DNA from: Termitomyces sp. T153 | Lineage: Eukaryota > Basidiomycota > Agaricomycetes > Agaricales > Lyophyllaceae | Assembly: GCA_018296165.2 (NCBI GenBank) | Contig: JACKQL020000041.1 | Span: 413,466-477,465, forward strand | Reading direction: 5' to 3' | Length of the DNA: 64,000 nucleotides | Part shown: piece after piece, positions 1-10,946 of the stretch | How positions within the stretch are numbered: the stretch's first letter is position 1 | How the letters are laid out: every line of letters starts with the position of its first letter | Made by a program: the position numbers and the translations under genes | The notes under the pieces: model-generated | Told to the model about the DNA's origin: nothing | The model's database searches: none | Seen by the model: the letters and a program-made list of their open reading frames with translations, nothing else

Positions 1-133
1 GATTGATTGTTTTGTTCATGTGTGACGCAGTTCACACATACTGCACCCGCTATTTGTTACAACGGATGGTTTCGGTGCGATTATCAAACTCTTTTTACTC
101 GTGAGCTGTGTGGCCTTAACCGTTACAAGGACT

Positions 134-1216
134 ATGATTGATACTTATAAGCCTGGAAATCGGCTTACGCTCGTGCTTTCTGAAACCAATGAGAATTTAG
201 TAGTGAGGATTGTCAAGGCGTTCACCCCGTTCACCAATTCTGTTGCTCTCCTGGTCGATGCGCAGACTGATGGGCACGAGACAAACCTCCCATCTCGCTT
301 TTTTCTAAAATTAACGGATCGCCGTATTTATAACACATGGTCTTTCGACTCGGAAAAGGACTACCAGACGAATATTCAATCTCGCGTCAACAAATCTGGA
401 CCGTCCTTTGAACTTGATGACTCAGAGGAGGATTATTTACCATGGATGGATTTGTTCTACAGATGGAAGAGATGGGACGCTTCGTATCACAGAGAACACG
501 AAGCATATAGACGTCTTCCAGAGGCACAAGCATCTGGACTCATTCCGCGTTTCTTTGGTACCGCAAAGATCGAGATGATGCATAGGGCTTTTCATCCATC
601 CCTGAGTCATATCAATGGACTACTCATTGAGTACATTCACGGACGTTCCATGGCATCGTTGAGGCCTGGCATCAACGTCACGATTGCAGAGGCTGAGGTC
701 ATCTCTCAACGCATTCTGGAGCTTGGACGGCATCTTCGCCGTTATGGTGTTTGTAACAATGATGTCCATGTTGGCAATATCATTCTTCGTGCCGAGAATG
801 ACTTTCCAGTCTTGATTGACTGGGGAAATGCTTCATTTCATGCTGCCGATCTTCCTTTGCAAGAACGATGGAATTATGAGGGTCTTTGGCGAGATTTTAA
901 CTCTGACATCCGTAGTATGCTCAGAAGAGGAGTATATTATGAAGGACCTAACAATGATGCAGTATATCCTACTATCCCAGCTGGAGGTATATGGCATCGC
1001 TACAGAACTCCGGAGTCCGACCAGGAGCAGATCCAAGCTGCGCAAGAGTTGGGTTTCAATATGGTGAACAAGCTTATTCAAGAATTGTCATCAAAAGAAG
1101 AATTGGACATGTTTTATGATGAGGACCCTGGTGTGGATGTCAAGCATGGATTGCAGTGGAAGGTGAAGAAGGGCATAAAGACAAGAGGGTTTGATGATCC
1201 ATGTCCAGAGGTGTAG
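134..1216 (+). CDS. Protein-kinase-fold protein (fungal kinase-like family)
   Basis: A single open frame of 360 codons beginning at the first ATG (134); the frame stays open upstream to 101 but without an earlier ATG. The protein reads as a divergent protein kinase. A hydrophobic strand ending FFLKL supplies a candidate ATP-contact lysine near residue 59, and EYIHG looks like a hinge. The catalytic loop is NNDVHVGN (Asp near 210, Asn near 215), and LIDWGNA replaces the usual DFG segment (Asp near 229). The order and spacing fit the small-kinase/phosphotransferase fold seen in large basidiomycete families of unknown substrate. No signal peptide or membrane segment is evident. Unlike the repeats to its right it has ordinary CpG content and no internal stops, so it is probably a functional host gene. 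A 5' exon outside or near the window edge cannot be excluded. Confidence 0.8.
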   Translation: MIDTYKPGNRLTLVLSETNENLVVRIVKAFTPFTNSVALLVDAQTDGHETNLPSRFFLKLTDRRIYNTWSFDSEKDYQTNIQSRVNKSGPSFELDDSEEDYLPWMDLFYRWKRWDASYHREHEAYRRLPEAQASGLIPRFFGTAKIEMMHRAFHPSLSHINGLLIEYIHGRSMASLRPGINVTIAEAEVISQRILELGRHLRRYGVCNNDVHVGNIILRAENDFPVLIDWGNASFHAADLPLQERWNYEGLWRDFNSDIRSMLRRGVYYEGPNNDAVYPTIPAGGIWHRYRTPESDQEQIQAAQELGFNMVNKLIQELSSKEELDMFYDEDPGVDVKHGLQWKVKKGIKTRGFDDPCPEV

Positions 1217-1549
1217 GTTGCAATAAATTTTCTAACCATGACCACATGACACATTAGTTTAATGCACAATGTATGGTGTCTGTTGCATAGGAGGTTGACA
1301 ACTAATAGCAAGGATGATTGTTTGGGGTCACATACTCAAACCATGCAAACTTGATACTTGAGAGATGCAAATCATTTTCTACTAGCAGATCTGTTCTCAG
1401 TGCTTTCTTGCTTATTGATTCAAATACACTTTTACAGTAACATATGGAATGTCAATGCCATGAATAACTTCAGGTTTTGTGATATTCTGAAGATTCTTAA
1501 ACTTGTGAACATTGTACCCATGTATCCTTCCATGAGCACCTGCATTATC
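1217..1549. other. Intergenic flank between host gene and repeat block
   Basis: AT-rich 3' flank of the kinase-like gene. I see no gene, RNA or repeat here. The first LTR begins at 1550 (TGTCACAACC). Confidence 0.6.
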
Positions 1550-2618
1550 TGTCACAACCCACTCCAGACTTCCAGGCCTCCTCCCAAGCCACCCCACTTC
1601 TCTGGAGCTCCCTCTAACATCCCATTCACCCAGGGTGCCCACCCCAGCCATCTCTGACACTTCTCTGGCAAACCCTGATGACCTTCTGGCAAACCCTGGC
1701 ATGTCCCCTGTGGGCCTCCTCAGTTACCCTCCTCCTCCCACAAGGCCCTTGAGCCTCTCTGACATCTCCCCTGACTCAGGCACATGTTGCTAGCTTGTCC
1801 CCACAACCCACTTGACCCCTCCAGAACTTTCTAGCAACTGCAGAGTGGACCATATTCCCATCAGTTCCCATCAGAACATCAATGCAGCCTACTATCTGAT
1901 CAGAACTGACACCCATCAACTCCACATGGCTCCAACAAGTTCTGCTGTTGCACCCCCAATTTCCAGAGGAGTCTAGTAGTCAGTATATAAATTGTAGAGT
2001 AGCATCCATTACCCTAGTCTTGATATTGCATAACCTGGTTACTGTCTCTTGTTTCATTCTGTGTTTGTTATGTCTCCCAGCCTTCTCTCTGTTTCTATCT
2101 CTAGTCTCATATCCCTCTCAATTCTATTTCATTCTTGCTTCTGTCTTGTCTTGACTCTGTCTTGCCTCATTTGCCTCAGTTTCCTTTATTGTTCCTGAGT
2201 TCCTTTCAACTCTGATGTCATTACAAACTCCATGCATACATTACAACTCTCCAAACATTCATAAGTTAACTCTGGACCTTGCCCCACACTTGGCCCTAGA
2301 ACCCATCACTCTTAATTGATCCCCCATCAAACTCTGGCTCTGCTCCCATCACTTGCAAAGCCTCTGCTTGCCCCACCATCTATACATTCACTTATGGACT
2401 TGTGCCTAACATGCCTCTAAACCCAAACTCTACCATGCCTGGTCTTAGACTTTCTTGGGCCACTCTGGACTTGCTTGGACTGCTCCCCTCAACTTATCCT
2501 TGCAAGTGTCTGAAGCCTAGACCACCCTGGAGTGCTAGGTTATAAGTGCAGAACATCAGTCTACCTAGTAAGGACTTGCCCAGTTAAGCTGAGCCCCTGT
2601 GGTCAGCAGAACCTGACA
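1550..2618 (+). repeat. 5' LTR of gypsy A (family 1)
   Basis: 1069 bp, beginning TGTCACAACC and ending AACCTGACA, the same boundary sequences as the other family-1 LTRs. It holds a TATATAA box and the AGTCTTGATATT motif. CpG is almost absent, as expected for an old methylated or mutated copy. Confidence 0.85.
1984..2027 (+). promoter_or_regulatory. LTR promoter of A: TATA box and predicted RNA start
   Basis: TATATAA at 1984 is followed 32 bases later by AGTCTTGATATT (2016-2027), the predicted 5' end of the element RNA. The same spacing occurs in every family-1 5' LTR here. Confidence 0.6.
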
Positions 2619-2631
2619 TAATATCAAGGCT
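2619..2631 (+). promoter_or_regulatory. Primer-binding site of A (self-priming type)
   Basis: TAATATCAAGGCT directly abuts the LTR and is complementary, with one G-U-compatible change and a terminal mismatch, to AGTCTTGATATT in the same LTR. No tRNA-type TGG follows the LTR. Confidence 0.55.
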
Positions 2632-2650
2632 CCCCCTTATTCCATTTTTG

Positions 2651-2995
2651 ATGTCTGCATACAACCCTGCATACAACTCCACTGGCTATCCAACTGATGT
2701 TCACAGTAGGCCAGTGCCCAAAAATTACTATGCCTCATTCTATCCAGGCCCACCTGCAGATCAGTATGCTCCCCATCACTGGACCCTGGATCCAAACCAG
2801 GCCTTCTATGCCCTCTCCATCAGTCAGGGAGTACCACTAAGCTGGCACCACTCCCTGACATTTCCTGCTAATGGGGCCTACTGCCACATGTACCCCAGAG
2901 GATTCTCTGGAGCACCACCAGCTACACCCCACTCTGCCTACCTCCCTCTGGCACACTACTATGCCTACTCAACTCCCACTGTAGTACTGGGTTAG
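2651..2995 (+). pseudogene. gag of gypsy A, N-terminal part
   Basis: Starts at ATG 2651 and is open to the insertion of L. It is proline-, tyrosine- and alanine-rich. It aligns with the start of E's gag through MSxxNPAYN near the start and DQYxPHHWTxDPNQAFY around residues 35-55. The role is the structural capsid protein of the retrotransposon particle. The frame is cut by the 983-bp insertion and is not functional. Confidence 0.7.
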
Positions 2996-3978
2996 AGTAA
3001 TACTGATAGTTCTGGGGCTTTCTTGAAGACTTAGGAAGTCTACTCCAATTCCACACTGATGTCTTGATAAATGCTTGAAGTTGAGGTGGTTTACTTCCAA
3101 AATATTTCTATTCTGAATGCAGAGGGGTTTCAACAGACTCCAGCCTAAGTGATTCACTCCCTGGGAACCACTGAGCCTTTGCCTATTAATTGCCTGTCTA
3201 TTTGCTACTCTACTTGGGCTATTTATACCTCTTTCTACAGTGCACAGACCACCCCTACATGTGACTTTTGGTTCCATACTTTCCAGCCCCTTATTCATAA
3301 TTGTTATTCTAATTCCCCTTTTTGGTATGCCTGTTTCAGTGCCACAGGCCAGTTCCTGGTGCCATCATTCCTCTTTTGCATTCTTAGCTTCCATTTGCCC
3401 TATTTATCTCTTCCTCCTTTGTATTTCTTCCATTCATATTCTTTCCCATTCAGATTCTTTCCCATTCAGGTTCTTACATTCATCTGTTCCCTCCTATTCA
3501 TTCCATTCTTCTTCCTTTATTCATTTCATATTCTTCCCCATTCAGGTTCTTTCCCATTCAGGTTCTTCCATTCAACTGTTCCCTCCTATTCATTCCATTC
3601 ATCTTCCTTTATTCATTTTATATTTTTCCATTCATCTTCCTTTCCCTTCCCTGCATTCCATTCATTACCTCCTTTCAGTCAACATTCCAATCTGGTTATT
3701 CTTAGATCAGATCTAGATCTTGCCAGAATTGATGCCACTCAGGTGCTTTTGCCAGTCCCATGCTTCCCCTCCCATTACAGTGATTGGACTATTATTGAGT
3801 GTATAGTCTAGTATAGTCCTTGTCCTATCCTGTTCTGTATTTCTTCTGGTGTATTTCAAAGGGATAATGTTGCTGGAACTTGTTTTACCAGGAGGCTTAC
3901 AGTTTTCAGCCTTAATAAATGTTTGTTTTGACTTCTGGTGTTTTATTATGTTCCCAATGGTGTGACAACATTGTATCA
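2996..3978. mobile_element. Unclassified 983-bp insertion L in gag
   Basis: Sequence absent from E's gag, bounded by a 10-bp direct repeat CCACTGTAGT (2986-2995 and 3979-3988); gag similarity resumes exactly after the right copy. It contains a TATTTATA-like box near 3218 and a roughly 100-bp direct duplication rich in CATTCAGGTTCTTTCC-like units (about 3440-3650). I see no coding potential and no clear terminal inverted repeats. It could be a non-autonomous DNA element or a solo LTR of an unrelated family. Confidence 0.5.
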
Positions 3979-3988
3979 CCACTGTAGT

Positions 3989-5719
3989 CCCAGCTCTTCT
4001 GAAGCAAATGAAGCAACCAGATAATTATTCCTCTTCTCAACTTTCATTCTCAGCTCAAGTTCCCCCCTTCCCCAGACAGCAACAAGTTGAAGCTTATGAC
4101 CAACAGTGCAATGAAGTCCTCTGCTCCCTCTGCCTCTCCCCTGCAGAGTTTGCACAATGTGCTCATGCCCTCCTTGTTGGCTTGGATTACCATAACACTC
4201 CAGCAATTCCAGAAGTCTGAGCAGACCAACTCCTTAACTTCCACAAACATTACCAGCAGAGCACTCTCTGAAACCACTCAAGGTACTCTGAGAATCAATG
4301 CCAACCTCTGGAATGAGCTCTACACCCTAGTCAACAAAATTCACACCAGCCCAAACCTCTGATGCTTTGAGGACCTATTGGACCCCATCTGCTCCTTCCA
4401 TGTGCAACAAGAGGAAGCCATCAAGGTATGAGCAGAAGCCCTGGCCCCCATTCACTGCCAGCAAGAGGAACTCAATGCTGCATCAAACATCTTGAAGTTC
4501 CTCAACCCCACTGGAGGCCTCTCTGACCAACCTGCCACTCACACTCTGGCCCTCTCCACTTGCCCCCAGGCTAACTCCATCCCCAGTGCCTTCTGCACCT
4601 GGGGTCAGCCCACTGAGCCCAAACTCCATACCCAGAGAGCCCCCCAACCCCTCCCCACTAACAACAATCTTGCCTCCAACACCCTCTCCTACATTGATGA
4701 GCTGAGAAACCTCAGCAGAGAACCTGCCCTTGGGAACAGAGCCCCAGCCCCTCTCTAGGACAGGCCTCTCCACTTCTACCTCCATGCCCCCCATGGAAAT
4801 GTGCCCTCAAATGCACTCCTGCTCTGCCAAAATGTTCCAACCCCCTCACATCAACCCACAGGCCCTAGAGCACCTCAACCCTTCTTCTCCCATAACCCTC
4901 CTTGACCCCTGCCAATCCCCAATTCCCCTGCTGCCAACAACAACTATGGACCACCAACCCCCAGAGGACCTCCTCCCTGCACTGGGCCCTGGGGCCTCCT
5001 CCAGGCAATGCTGGCCAACCTCCAGGTGGCAGGCCTCCCAACAGCAGACCTCCAGGTGGATGGGGCCTGGCCATGGACAACTTTCCCCCTCAGCACAGAG
5101 GTGGGAACAATAATTACTACTACTATTACAACACTGGACTCCCACCCCAAACTCAAAACACCTAGGACAATACTCATGATGCACTGGTCTGAGAAGGAAA
5201 GCTTGACATCCAGAAGCCCAAATCCTTCACTGGCTGTAACCCCCAGAAATGGAGAATCTTCCTGATGCAATGCCTCACTATATTCTAAGCTAAGCACATC
5301 ACTTTCCAGCTTGAGAACTCATGAGTGGCTTTTGCCACCTCATATCTACAGGGCATTACCTTTGATCACTACATGGCACTGCTTCAGTTTGATTCCAACA
5401 ACCCTGTGCTCTCCAACTGGCTTGCTGTTACTCAGGAATTCTCCAGTAAGTTTGGAGTATTTGACACTGTAGCAGAAGTGGAGGAAAACCTCTTCAACCT
5501 CTGGTTGCACAACAACAAATGCTTCACCACCTTCATTGTCTGGTTCAAACAAGAAGCCTACAAGACCAGCTGAAACTACAACACCCTCTAATTTGCCCTC
5601 TGCCACACCCTACCTCAATGCAACAAGGACATCCTCTTCCTCACACCCAAACAAACTACATATGATGGTTACAAGGCACTTATTATGCAGATCAATCAAT
5701 GCTATTGGGAAGACTGGAG
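3989..5719 (+). pseudogene. gag of gypsy A, central part
   Basis: Similarity to E's gag resumes immediately after L (PRQQxVEAY, DEVLCSL-type and LSPxEFAxC segments). It continues through a Pro/Gly-rich linker ending in a tyrosine run (about 5115-5135) to the capsid-like segment FDSNNPVLSNWLAVTQEF near 5390. Reading requires several frame changes and passes in-frame stops (for example TGA and TAG at 4360, 4430 and 4757). It ends at GACTGGAGTGAA, where copia B is inserted; the matching continuation AACAATGCTCC is at 51759. Confidence 0.7.
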
Positions 5720-6013
5720 TGAAGATGGGCATATACTGGACATTTACCTATTTCCCATTGCTTAGTATGTTTTCTGTCTGATCCTGGTGCATCACACCTC
5801 AGTGTTTAACTCTCACCAAGGTGTAAGTCCCCATAGTTATATTCACTTACTACACTTACTAACATACCATAGTTACATTGCATTCTTGCAGGTACATATT
5901 AATATATTCAGTGTTTAACTCTCACTGAGGTTTACATTGCATTCTTGCAGTCTTGCAACTTACTCTAGCTGACCCATCACTTAGCTCCTCCCATAACTGG
6001 CCCCTGCTCAACA
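5720..6013 (+). repeat. 5' LTR of copia B
   Basis: Aligns along its length with 50743-50833 plus 51551-51758, sharing GGGCATATAC, CCATTGCTTAGTATGTTTT and the end CCCCTGCTCAACA. The first bases (TGAAGAT) are shortened relative to the 3' copy (TGTTGAGGATATG), so the exact left edge is uncertain by a few bases. Confidence 0.75.
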
Positions 6014-6026
6014 GGTTATGGGCCCC
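6014..6026 (+). promoter_or_regulatory. Primer-binding site of B (internal initiator tRNA-Met)
   Basis: GGTTATGGGCCCC directly follows the LTR. It is complementary to the anticodon arm of eukaryotic initiator tRNA-Met (GGGCCCAUAACC) rather than to a tRNA 3' end. This is the half-tRNA priming known for Drosophila copia. The gag ATG (6018) lies inside it. Confidence 0.7.
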
Positions 6027-7025
6027 AAAGATACCTATGATGTTTTGACCACAAAACTCACTGTTCCGAAGCTTGCATCTGATGGATTGACCTGGGCATT
6101 GTACCAGGAATGTATCATCAATACAATCATGTCAAAGAAGCTTTGTCAATATGTTGTTGGTACTGCACATAAGCCAGTAGCACTTGTTGAGTGTGATGGC
6201 TTCTTCTTCCTGGATGACAACTTGTTGTTCCTGCTATTGGACAAACAGCTTGAGGAACATGAGGAAGTTATGGAGGACTGGCTTCAGAAGGAAGCAATGG
6301 TTCCTGATATCATCTACATCACTGTTGATCAGTCTACATTCCACCAGACCAAAGAGGAAACTACCACCACTGCTATTTGGAAGAAACTCACCTCTATTCA
6401 TGGCAATAGGGATGCTATGTTTGAGACTGACCTTCTTGCTCAACTGCAGAACTCACATTTCATCAAAAATAGTGAAGTCATGATGCACAATCATCTCACC
6501 AACCTTGTAATCCTTATGGAATGCCTCAATGAAATCAACTGTCCTCTCTCTAACACTTCATTTGCCAGTTACATCTGCACCTCCCTGTCCCTCACACCTT
6601 CAAATAAACCTCTCCTCATAATGCTCACCACTAATGCTCATGTCACTAGAAAGCCTATCCCCAGTCAGGACCTCATTTGGCATATCAATGAGGAAGCCAA
6701 TAATGCTGCTATCAAAAGCAGCATCAACCAGCATCATGAGGCAATGGTTGCAGCTCACACTAAGGCCAAGGGCAAGTCAAAGGATGTAAAAGGGAAGTCA
6801 AAGGATGTAAAAGGGAAGTCTAGATCCAGGGGGAAAGGCAAGAACAAGCATCATTGTAGCAATTGTGGAAAAGATGGACATACCAATGATCAGTGTTTTG
6901 GGGAAGGCAGAGGCATGGCAGGCAAGGCACCCAATTGGTGGATGAAAAAGCACAAGAGTAAGGGGAAGGATAAGGCAAAGTCAGCTAACACTGCTGAAAC
7001 TGAGGACAAGAGCAAAGATAATTAA
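6018..7025 (+). CDS. copia gag with CCHC zinc knuckle
   Basis: Open frame of 335 codons from the ATG within the primer site. The N-terminal two thirds match the UBN2/Gag-polypeptide type of copia capsid proteins (a DGLTWALYQE-like start and IWKKLTSIHG near residue 120). The C-terminus is lysine-rich with repeated KGKSKDV, then a zinc knuckle CSNCGKDGHTNDQC (C-x2-C-x4-H-x4-C, about residues 282-295) that would bind element RNA. A TAA at 7023 separates it from the protease segment, which continues in the same frame (IIVDCGASSHF). The stop is either a mutation or a genuine gag terminator. In the cell it would form cytoplasmic virus-like particles. Confidence 0.8.
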   Translation: MGPKDTYDVLTTKLTVPKLASDGLTWALYQECIINTIMSKKLCQYVVGTAHKPVALVECDGFFFLDDNLLFLLLDKQLEEHEEVMEDWLQKEAMVPDIIYITVDQSTFHQTKEETTTTAIWKKLTSIHGNRDAMFETDLLAQLQNSHFIKNSEVMMHNHLTNLVILMECLNEINCPLSNTSFASYICTSLSLTPSNKPLLIMLTTNAHVTRKPIPSQDLIWHINEEANNAAIKSSINQHHEAMVAAHTKAKGKSKDVKGKSKDVKGKSRSRGKGKNKHHCSNCGKDGHTNDQCFGEGRGMAGKAPNWWMKKHKSKGKDKAKSANTAETEDKSKDN

Positions 7026-7246
7026 GCTTTTCTCACCTTTATCCTCATTGATGCTCTAGATCACCCTGCCAACAAAAATGTCACACTGGCCATCACCTCA
7101 AGTCACAGTCATGAGGCTCACACTGCATCTCCCTCTGCTGGCATAATTGTTGATTGTGGTGCCAGCAGTCACTTCTTGCCATCCCATGATAAGTTCCTGA
7201 ATTATCAGGAAATCAATTCTGAGCCTGTCTGCACTGCCAATGGATG
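7026..7246 (+). pseudogene. copia protease, 5' part
   Basis: In frame with gag after the stop. It carries VDCGASSHF, the retropepsin active-site region in copia form (usually DSGA/DCGA followed by SxH), then HDKFLNY and CTANG. It is cut by D at 7247. The continuation (CTFSALSQDDLHISLP) starts after the duplicated GGATG at 46319, giving the usual copia protease sequence across the join. Confidence 0.8.
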
Positions 7247-8380
7247 TGTCATGACCTGTTCCCTGGACCCCTGTACATCGCCCAACAAACCCCCATCCCC
7301 CCAGAACCTCCCCCAATGCTCCGTCAAACTTCCCCAGCACTCTGCACCTACTCCAGCTAACTCCAACACATTCTCAGCTAACTCCGACGGCCCCCTGGCC
7401 AACTCCGACATCTTCCCTGCAGCTGCTGGCACTTCCCCTGGATCTCCTGAGCCCCTGGGACCACTCCCCTACCATGCCTGACCTCATTACACATCATTGA
7501 CTTGACACCCTGGCTCCTCTGACTTACCTTGGAGTATCACAACAACCTCAGAATGGACTGCATCAACAATTGATCCCATCAACATATCAATGCAGCCCAC
7601 CCTCTGGTTATAACTGACACCCATTGACTCCATCAAGCTCCGCCAAGCCCCACCACCACAGCTGACATTCCCAGAGCTCTCCAGTAGTCAGTATATAAGG
7701 TGTAGAGTAGCTCCTTGTACTCTAGTCTTGAGATTACCTACCTTACCTGATGTGTTTCTGATTGTTTCTTCTTGTGTTTTGTGTTCCATGTCTCGTTTTC
7801 CTTATTCTCAGTCTCCTGGTCTTATCTCATCTCTATTCTGTTATCATTTCGTTATTGTTCCATGTCTCCACCTGAATCTATTCTCATTCCTGTCTCATCT
7901 CCATCTCATTTCATTCAACTCCATCTCATCTTGTTCAATTCTGTCTATTGTGTTCAAGTCCTCTTGACCATAATGCCCTCACAAACTCCATGATTATGAT
8001 TACAAACCTCCAACACTCTTTCACCAACTCTGGACCTCACTACATGCTTGGCTCCAAACCCTATCAATCCCCATTGATCCCCCATCAGAACTCTGGCTCT
8101 ACTCCCATCATTCACATAGCCTCCGCCTCCTCTGCACCCGCAATACTCACATATGGACTTATGCCTGAACCCTGCCAAGCCCATCCCCCTTCCCCACAAC
8201 TCATCCTCTACTCCTCCAGACCTCCCCAGACTTGCTTGGATCAGTTCCCACTAACTATCCTCACAAGTCCCCAGTGTTTGGAACACCTCCAAGTGCCCAG
8301 TTGTCAGTGCAGGGAATCACATCTGCCTAGTAAGGACTTGCCCAGTGTAGCTGAGCCCCCATGGTCAGCAGAACCTGACA
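7247..8380 (+). repeat. 5' LTR of D (family 1)
   Basis: 1134 bp, TGTCATGACC...GAACCTGACA, equal in length to the 3' LTR at 45185-46318. Contains a TATA box, predicted start site and short tandem units based on GCTAACTCC. Confidence 0.9.
7692..7736 (+). promoter_or_regulatory. LTR promoter of D: TATA box and predicted RNA start
   Basis: TATATAA at 7692, then AGTCTTGAGATTA at 7724-7736, a 32-base spacing. Note GAGATTA where the other copies have GATATT; the primer site of D shows the matching change. Confidence 0.65.
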
Positions 8381-8393
8381 TAATCTCAAGACT
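8381..8393 (+). promoter_or_regulatory. Primer-binding site of D (self-priming)
   Basis: TAATCTCAAGACT directly after the LTR is the exact reverse complement of AGTCTTGAGATTA in D's LTR. Compared with the TAATATCAAGACT of C, E, H and I, both partners changed together. Confidence 0.7.
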
Positions 8394-10941
8394 CTACCTT
8401 ACCCCATTTGTGATGTCCACACATGCCCCACACACACATTTGCCAAACAATTCCGATGTCTATGGTTGACCCATGCCTGGAAACCCTTATGATTCATATG
8501 GCCCTGCCCAATTTGCCAAGGCACCCTGAGTTGCAGATCTGACACCAAGTGTCCCTTCCACTCTGGTTACACCCATACAACAGCTCTCTCCATGGACACC
8601 CTCCCCAACACATGCCCAACCCTACACCACTCCCACAAACCACCTCCCACCCTTCCCGTACCTTCTCCACCAGCTCCGCTTCCCCACAAAGACCAAACCC
8701 AGCATCACCAAGGCTTCACCCAGAACCCCAGCAACAATTTGGTCCATTGCTTGACAACTTCTCCAACACTACACAACAGATCATCTGACTTTCACCCACA
8801 ACCCTCCCCAAGAAAGACCACTCTCCAAGCTAGCCCTGCCATCAATTGGAATCAAGCTCAACCCAGCAGCCCCACCCACAATAATGCAAGATTCCAAGCC
8901 CAATGCTATGCCCCAAATTATAGAACCCACTTCTGGGATCAGTTAGGACCCCTGGCCAACTCAGCCATCACTTCCACCCAACAAATGAAAGGAGCCCAAT
9001 GCCTCTGACCTGACCCCAACAACCCCGGAATGAGACCAAGGAATCCCCAAGCTTCTAGGCGATCAAGGAAGGAAGAGATATGCACCTCCACCCCAACCCT
9101 CAAAGCACAACCCCAAAATTAATAGGGAGAACCACAGCACCCTGACTCTTAATAAGGAACAACTCTGGAGTCCCACCCACTACTTCAACACCCCCCCATT
9201 CAATCCGGAACCTCTGACATCGAAGATCCTTGATGCTGACCCTCCCTGCACACCACCATCAGATGTGGACCCCGCCATCAGACTATGCCACCTCCCACAA
9301 CAAGAACCCCCAGCATAGGAGTCACCCTGCCAGAACAAACTATAGGAAAGATGGCCCTATACAAAGTAGTTCCCCGGGGTACTCTAAATTCACTGACATG
9401 TTCATATCAGGGAGGGAGAAGCCCCACCATCATCCCAGAGACTGTCGATCAACCCACTCAAATGTTCTGATGACCCAAAGAGCATATGCTCCAGCATCCT
9501 TGGAGGACTTTCCTGCCAGGATTGACAACTCAAATAACACTGCACCAACTCAAAGTTGCCCCGATCCACCCCTCTGACCCACTCTGGACCCTAGCAACAC
9601 AACTCCAGGGCCCCCACTTTGACTCCGACATCCAACCAAGGGGACCTATGATGCCAGCTCAACAATGAGGCCCCTGTAGCTCCTACCCCACAAGCATAAA
9701 TCACTGACCACTAGCTCCATACAACCCTGCCCCTATGCCAGAAGATGTTTATCAAGCAGGGACCACACCAATAGAGTACCCAGAAACAAACCCCTATGAA
9801 GTAATCTCTCCAGAGTACCCTAAAGTTGCTGATGCCTTCCCCAAGAAGCAAGCAGTGCTTCTCCCCATTGCCACCCACCCCAAATCAACATCTAAAAACT
9901 GGCAAAGGATGTCACATGCCGCAATCCCACCCTTAGAGTCCCAGCCCTGCCACCATCCCACTCCCCTCCCCCAACGTAAAATGCTCCCCAAGAAGAGAAT
10001 AGACTCTAGGACCCTCAAAGTAGCTCCCCCCCAAAATTCACAACACCTCTGGCAAATCCAACCACACCTGACAGAGACCAACCCTGAAGCCAAGAATAAT
10101 GAAGTGGCCCCACCAACTCCGCCCCAACAATTAAGGGACCAATGATGCCCTCCAAAGAAGTGACCAACCCCCACCCACATTTGCAACAACCTCTGGACCA
10201 CTCCAGAGCATGAATGAAGAATTGCCCCAACCCTGCCATGACTCTTGGGGGGTCCAAACCAATGCTCCCCTGTGACTGACTTCCCTGCCACCCCCCAACA
10301 ATCATGAATGACCATCTCCCCCCAATGCAGCAAATATTTTGCACAGAGGGACAATGGCCAGACTCACCCAAAACCTCAAAAGGCAGCTAGACCTGCTCCC
10401 CCCATCCAAGCTTGGCTCCAGGAGCCACCACCACTCTTATACAACAACTCCACTGCTCAGTGAGGAAAACCCCCACTCTGGAGCTCCCCCTCTGGTTCAT
10501 GACACAACCCCACCAACAAGTTAAGACCCAATCCCAACCTCTACATTGACCCTGGACCCCTGGTACTCATGCTTGGAACAGTGGACTGACAAAATGCGCC
10601 TCGGACCCCTTTCTCCACCCCACACTACCCCCAAAGCCAATACAACCAATAAACCCCACACCAAGTGACCCTTGTGTTGACTCCAGACTGCTAACTTTTT
10701 CCCTGATGAAAGAAACACCTACCCCCTAGAAGGAACAACCCACAGGATGAGCCCCCAAAGCATCTCTGCTGGGGTGAGCCATTCCCCAACTGACCCCTGT
10801 GCTGCTCTCACCCAAAGAAGCATCCACCAATACAACTCCAACAGCCCTCCAAACTCTAGGGAGGTCAGAAATACATAAGGCCCCTCTGCCCGTCTCTGGA
10901 CTTACCCTTGGCCAGGAAAGCAATGTCACATAGATGACCTA
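8394..10941 (+). other. Degenerate internal region of D (gag lost, pol traces)
   Basis: No gag. After a leader the sequence jumps to the region just before protease. Two traces of the protease/RT junction remain: GTAGTTCCCCGGGGTACTC near 9370 and GAAGTAATCTCTCCAGAGTA near 9798. Both correspond to the segment encoding EVVPPEYHEFADVF in E, so this part appears duplicated. Nothing else is recognisable as pol, and there is no long frame that matches a known family. Short proline-rich open stretches are low-complexity. Confidence 0.55.
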
Positions 10942-10946
10942 GAACC

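Noticed and set aside
1550..2618. Protein-coding gene between the kinase and gag of A
   Set aside because: The short frames lie inside the LTR of A, which is defined by its boundaries and match to other LTRs.
3149..3811. 220-codon frame rich in Phe, Ser, His and Pro
   Set aside because: Translation of CATTCAGGTTCTT-like tandem repeats inside insertion L; not protein-like.
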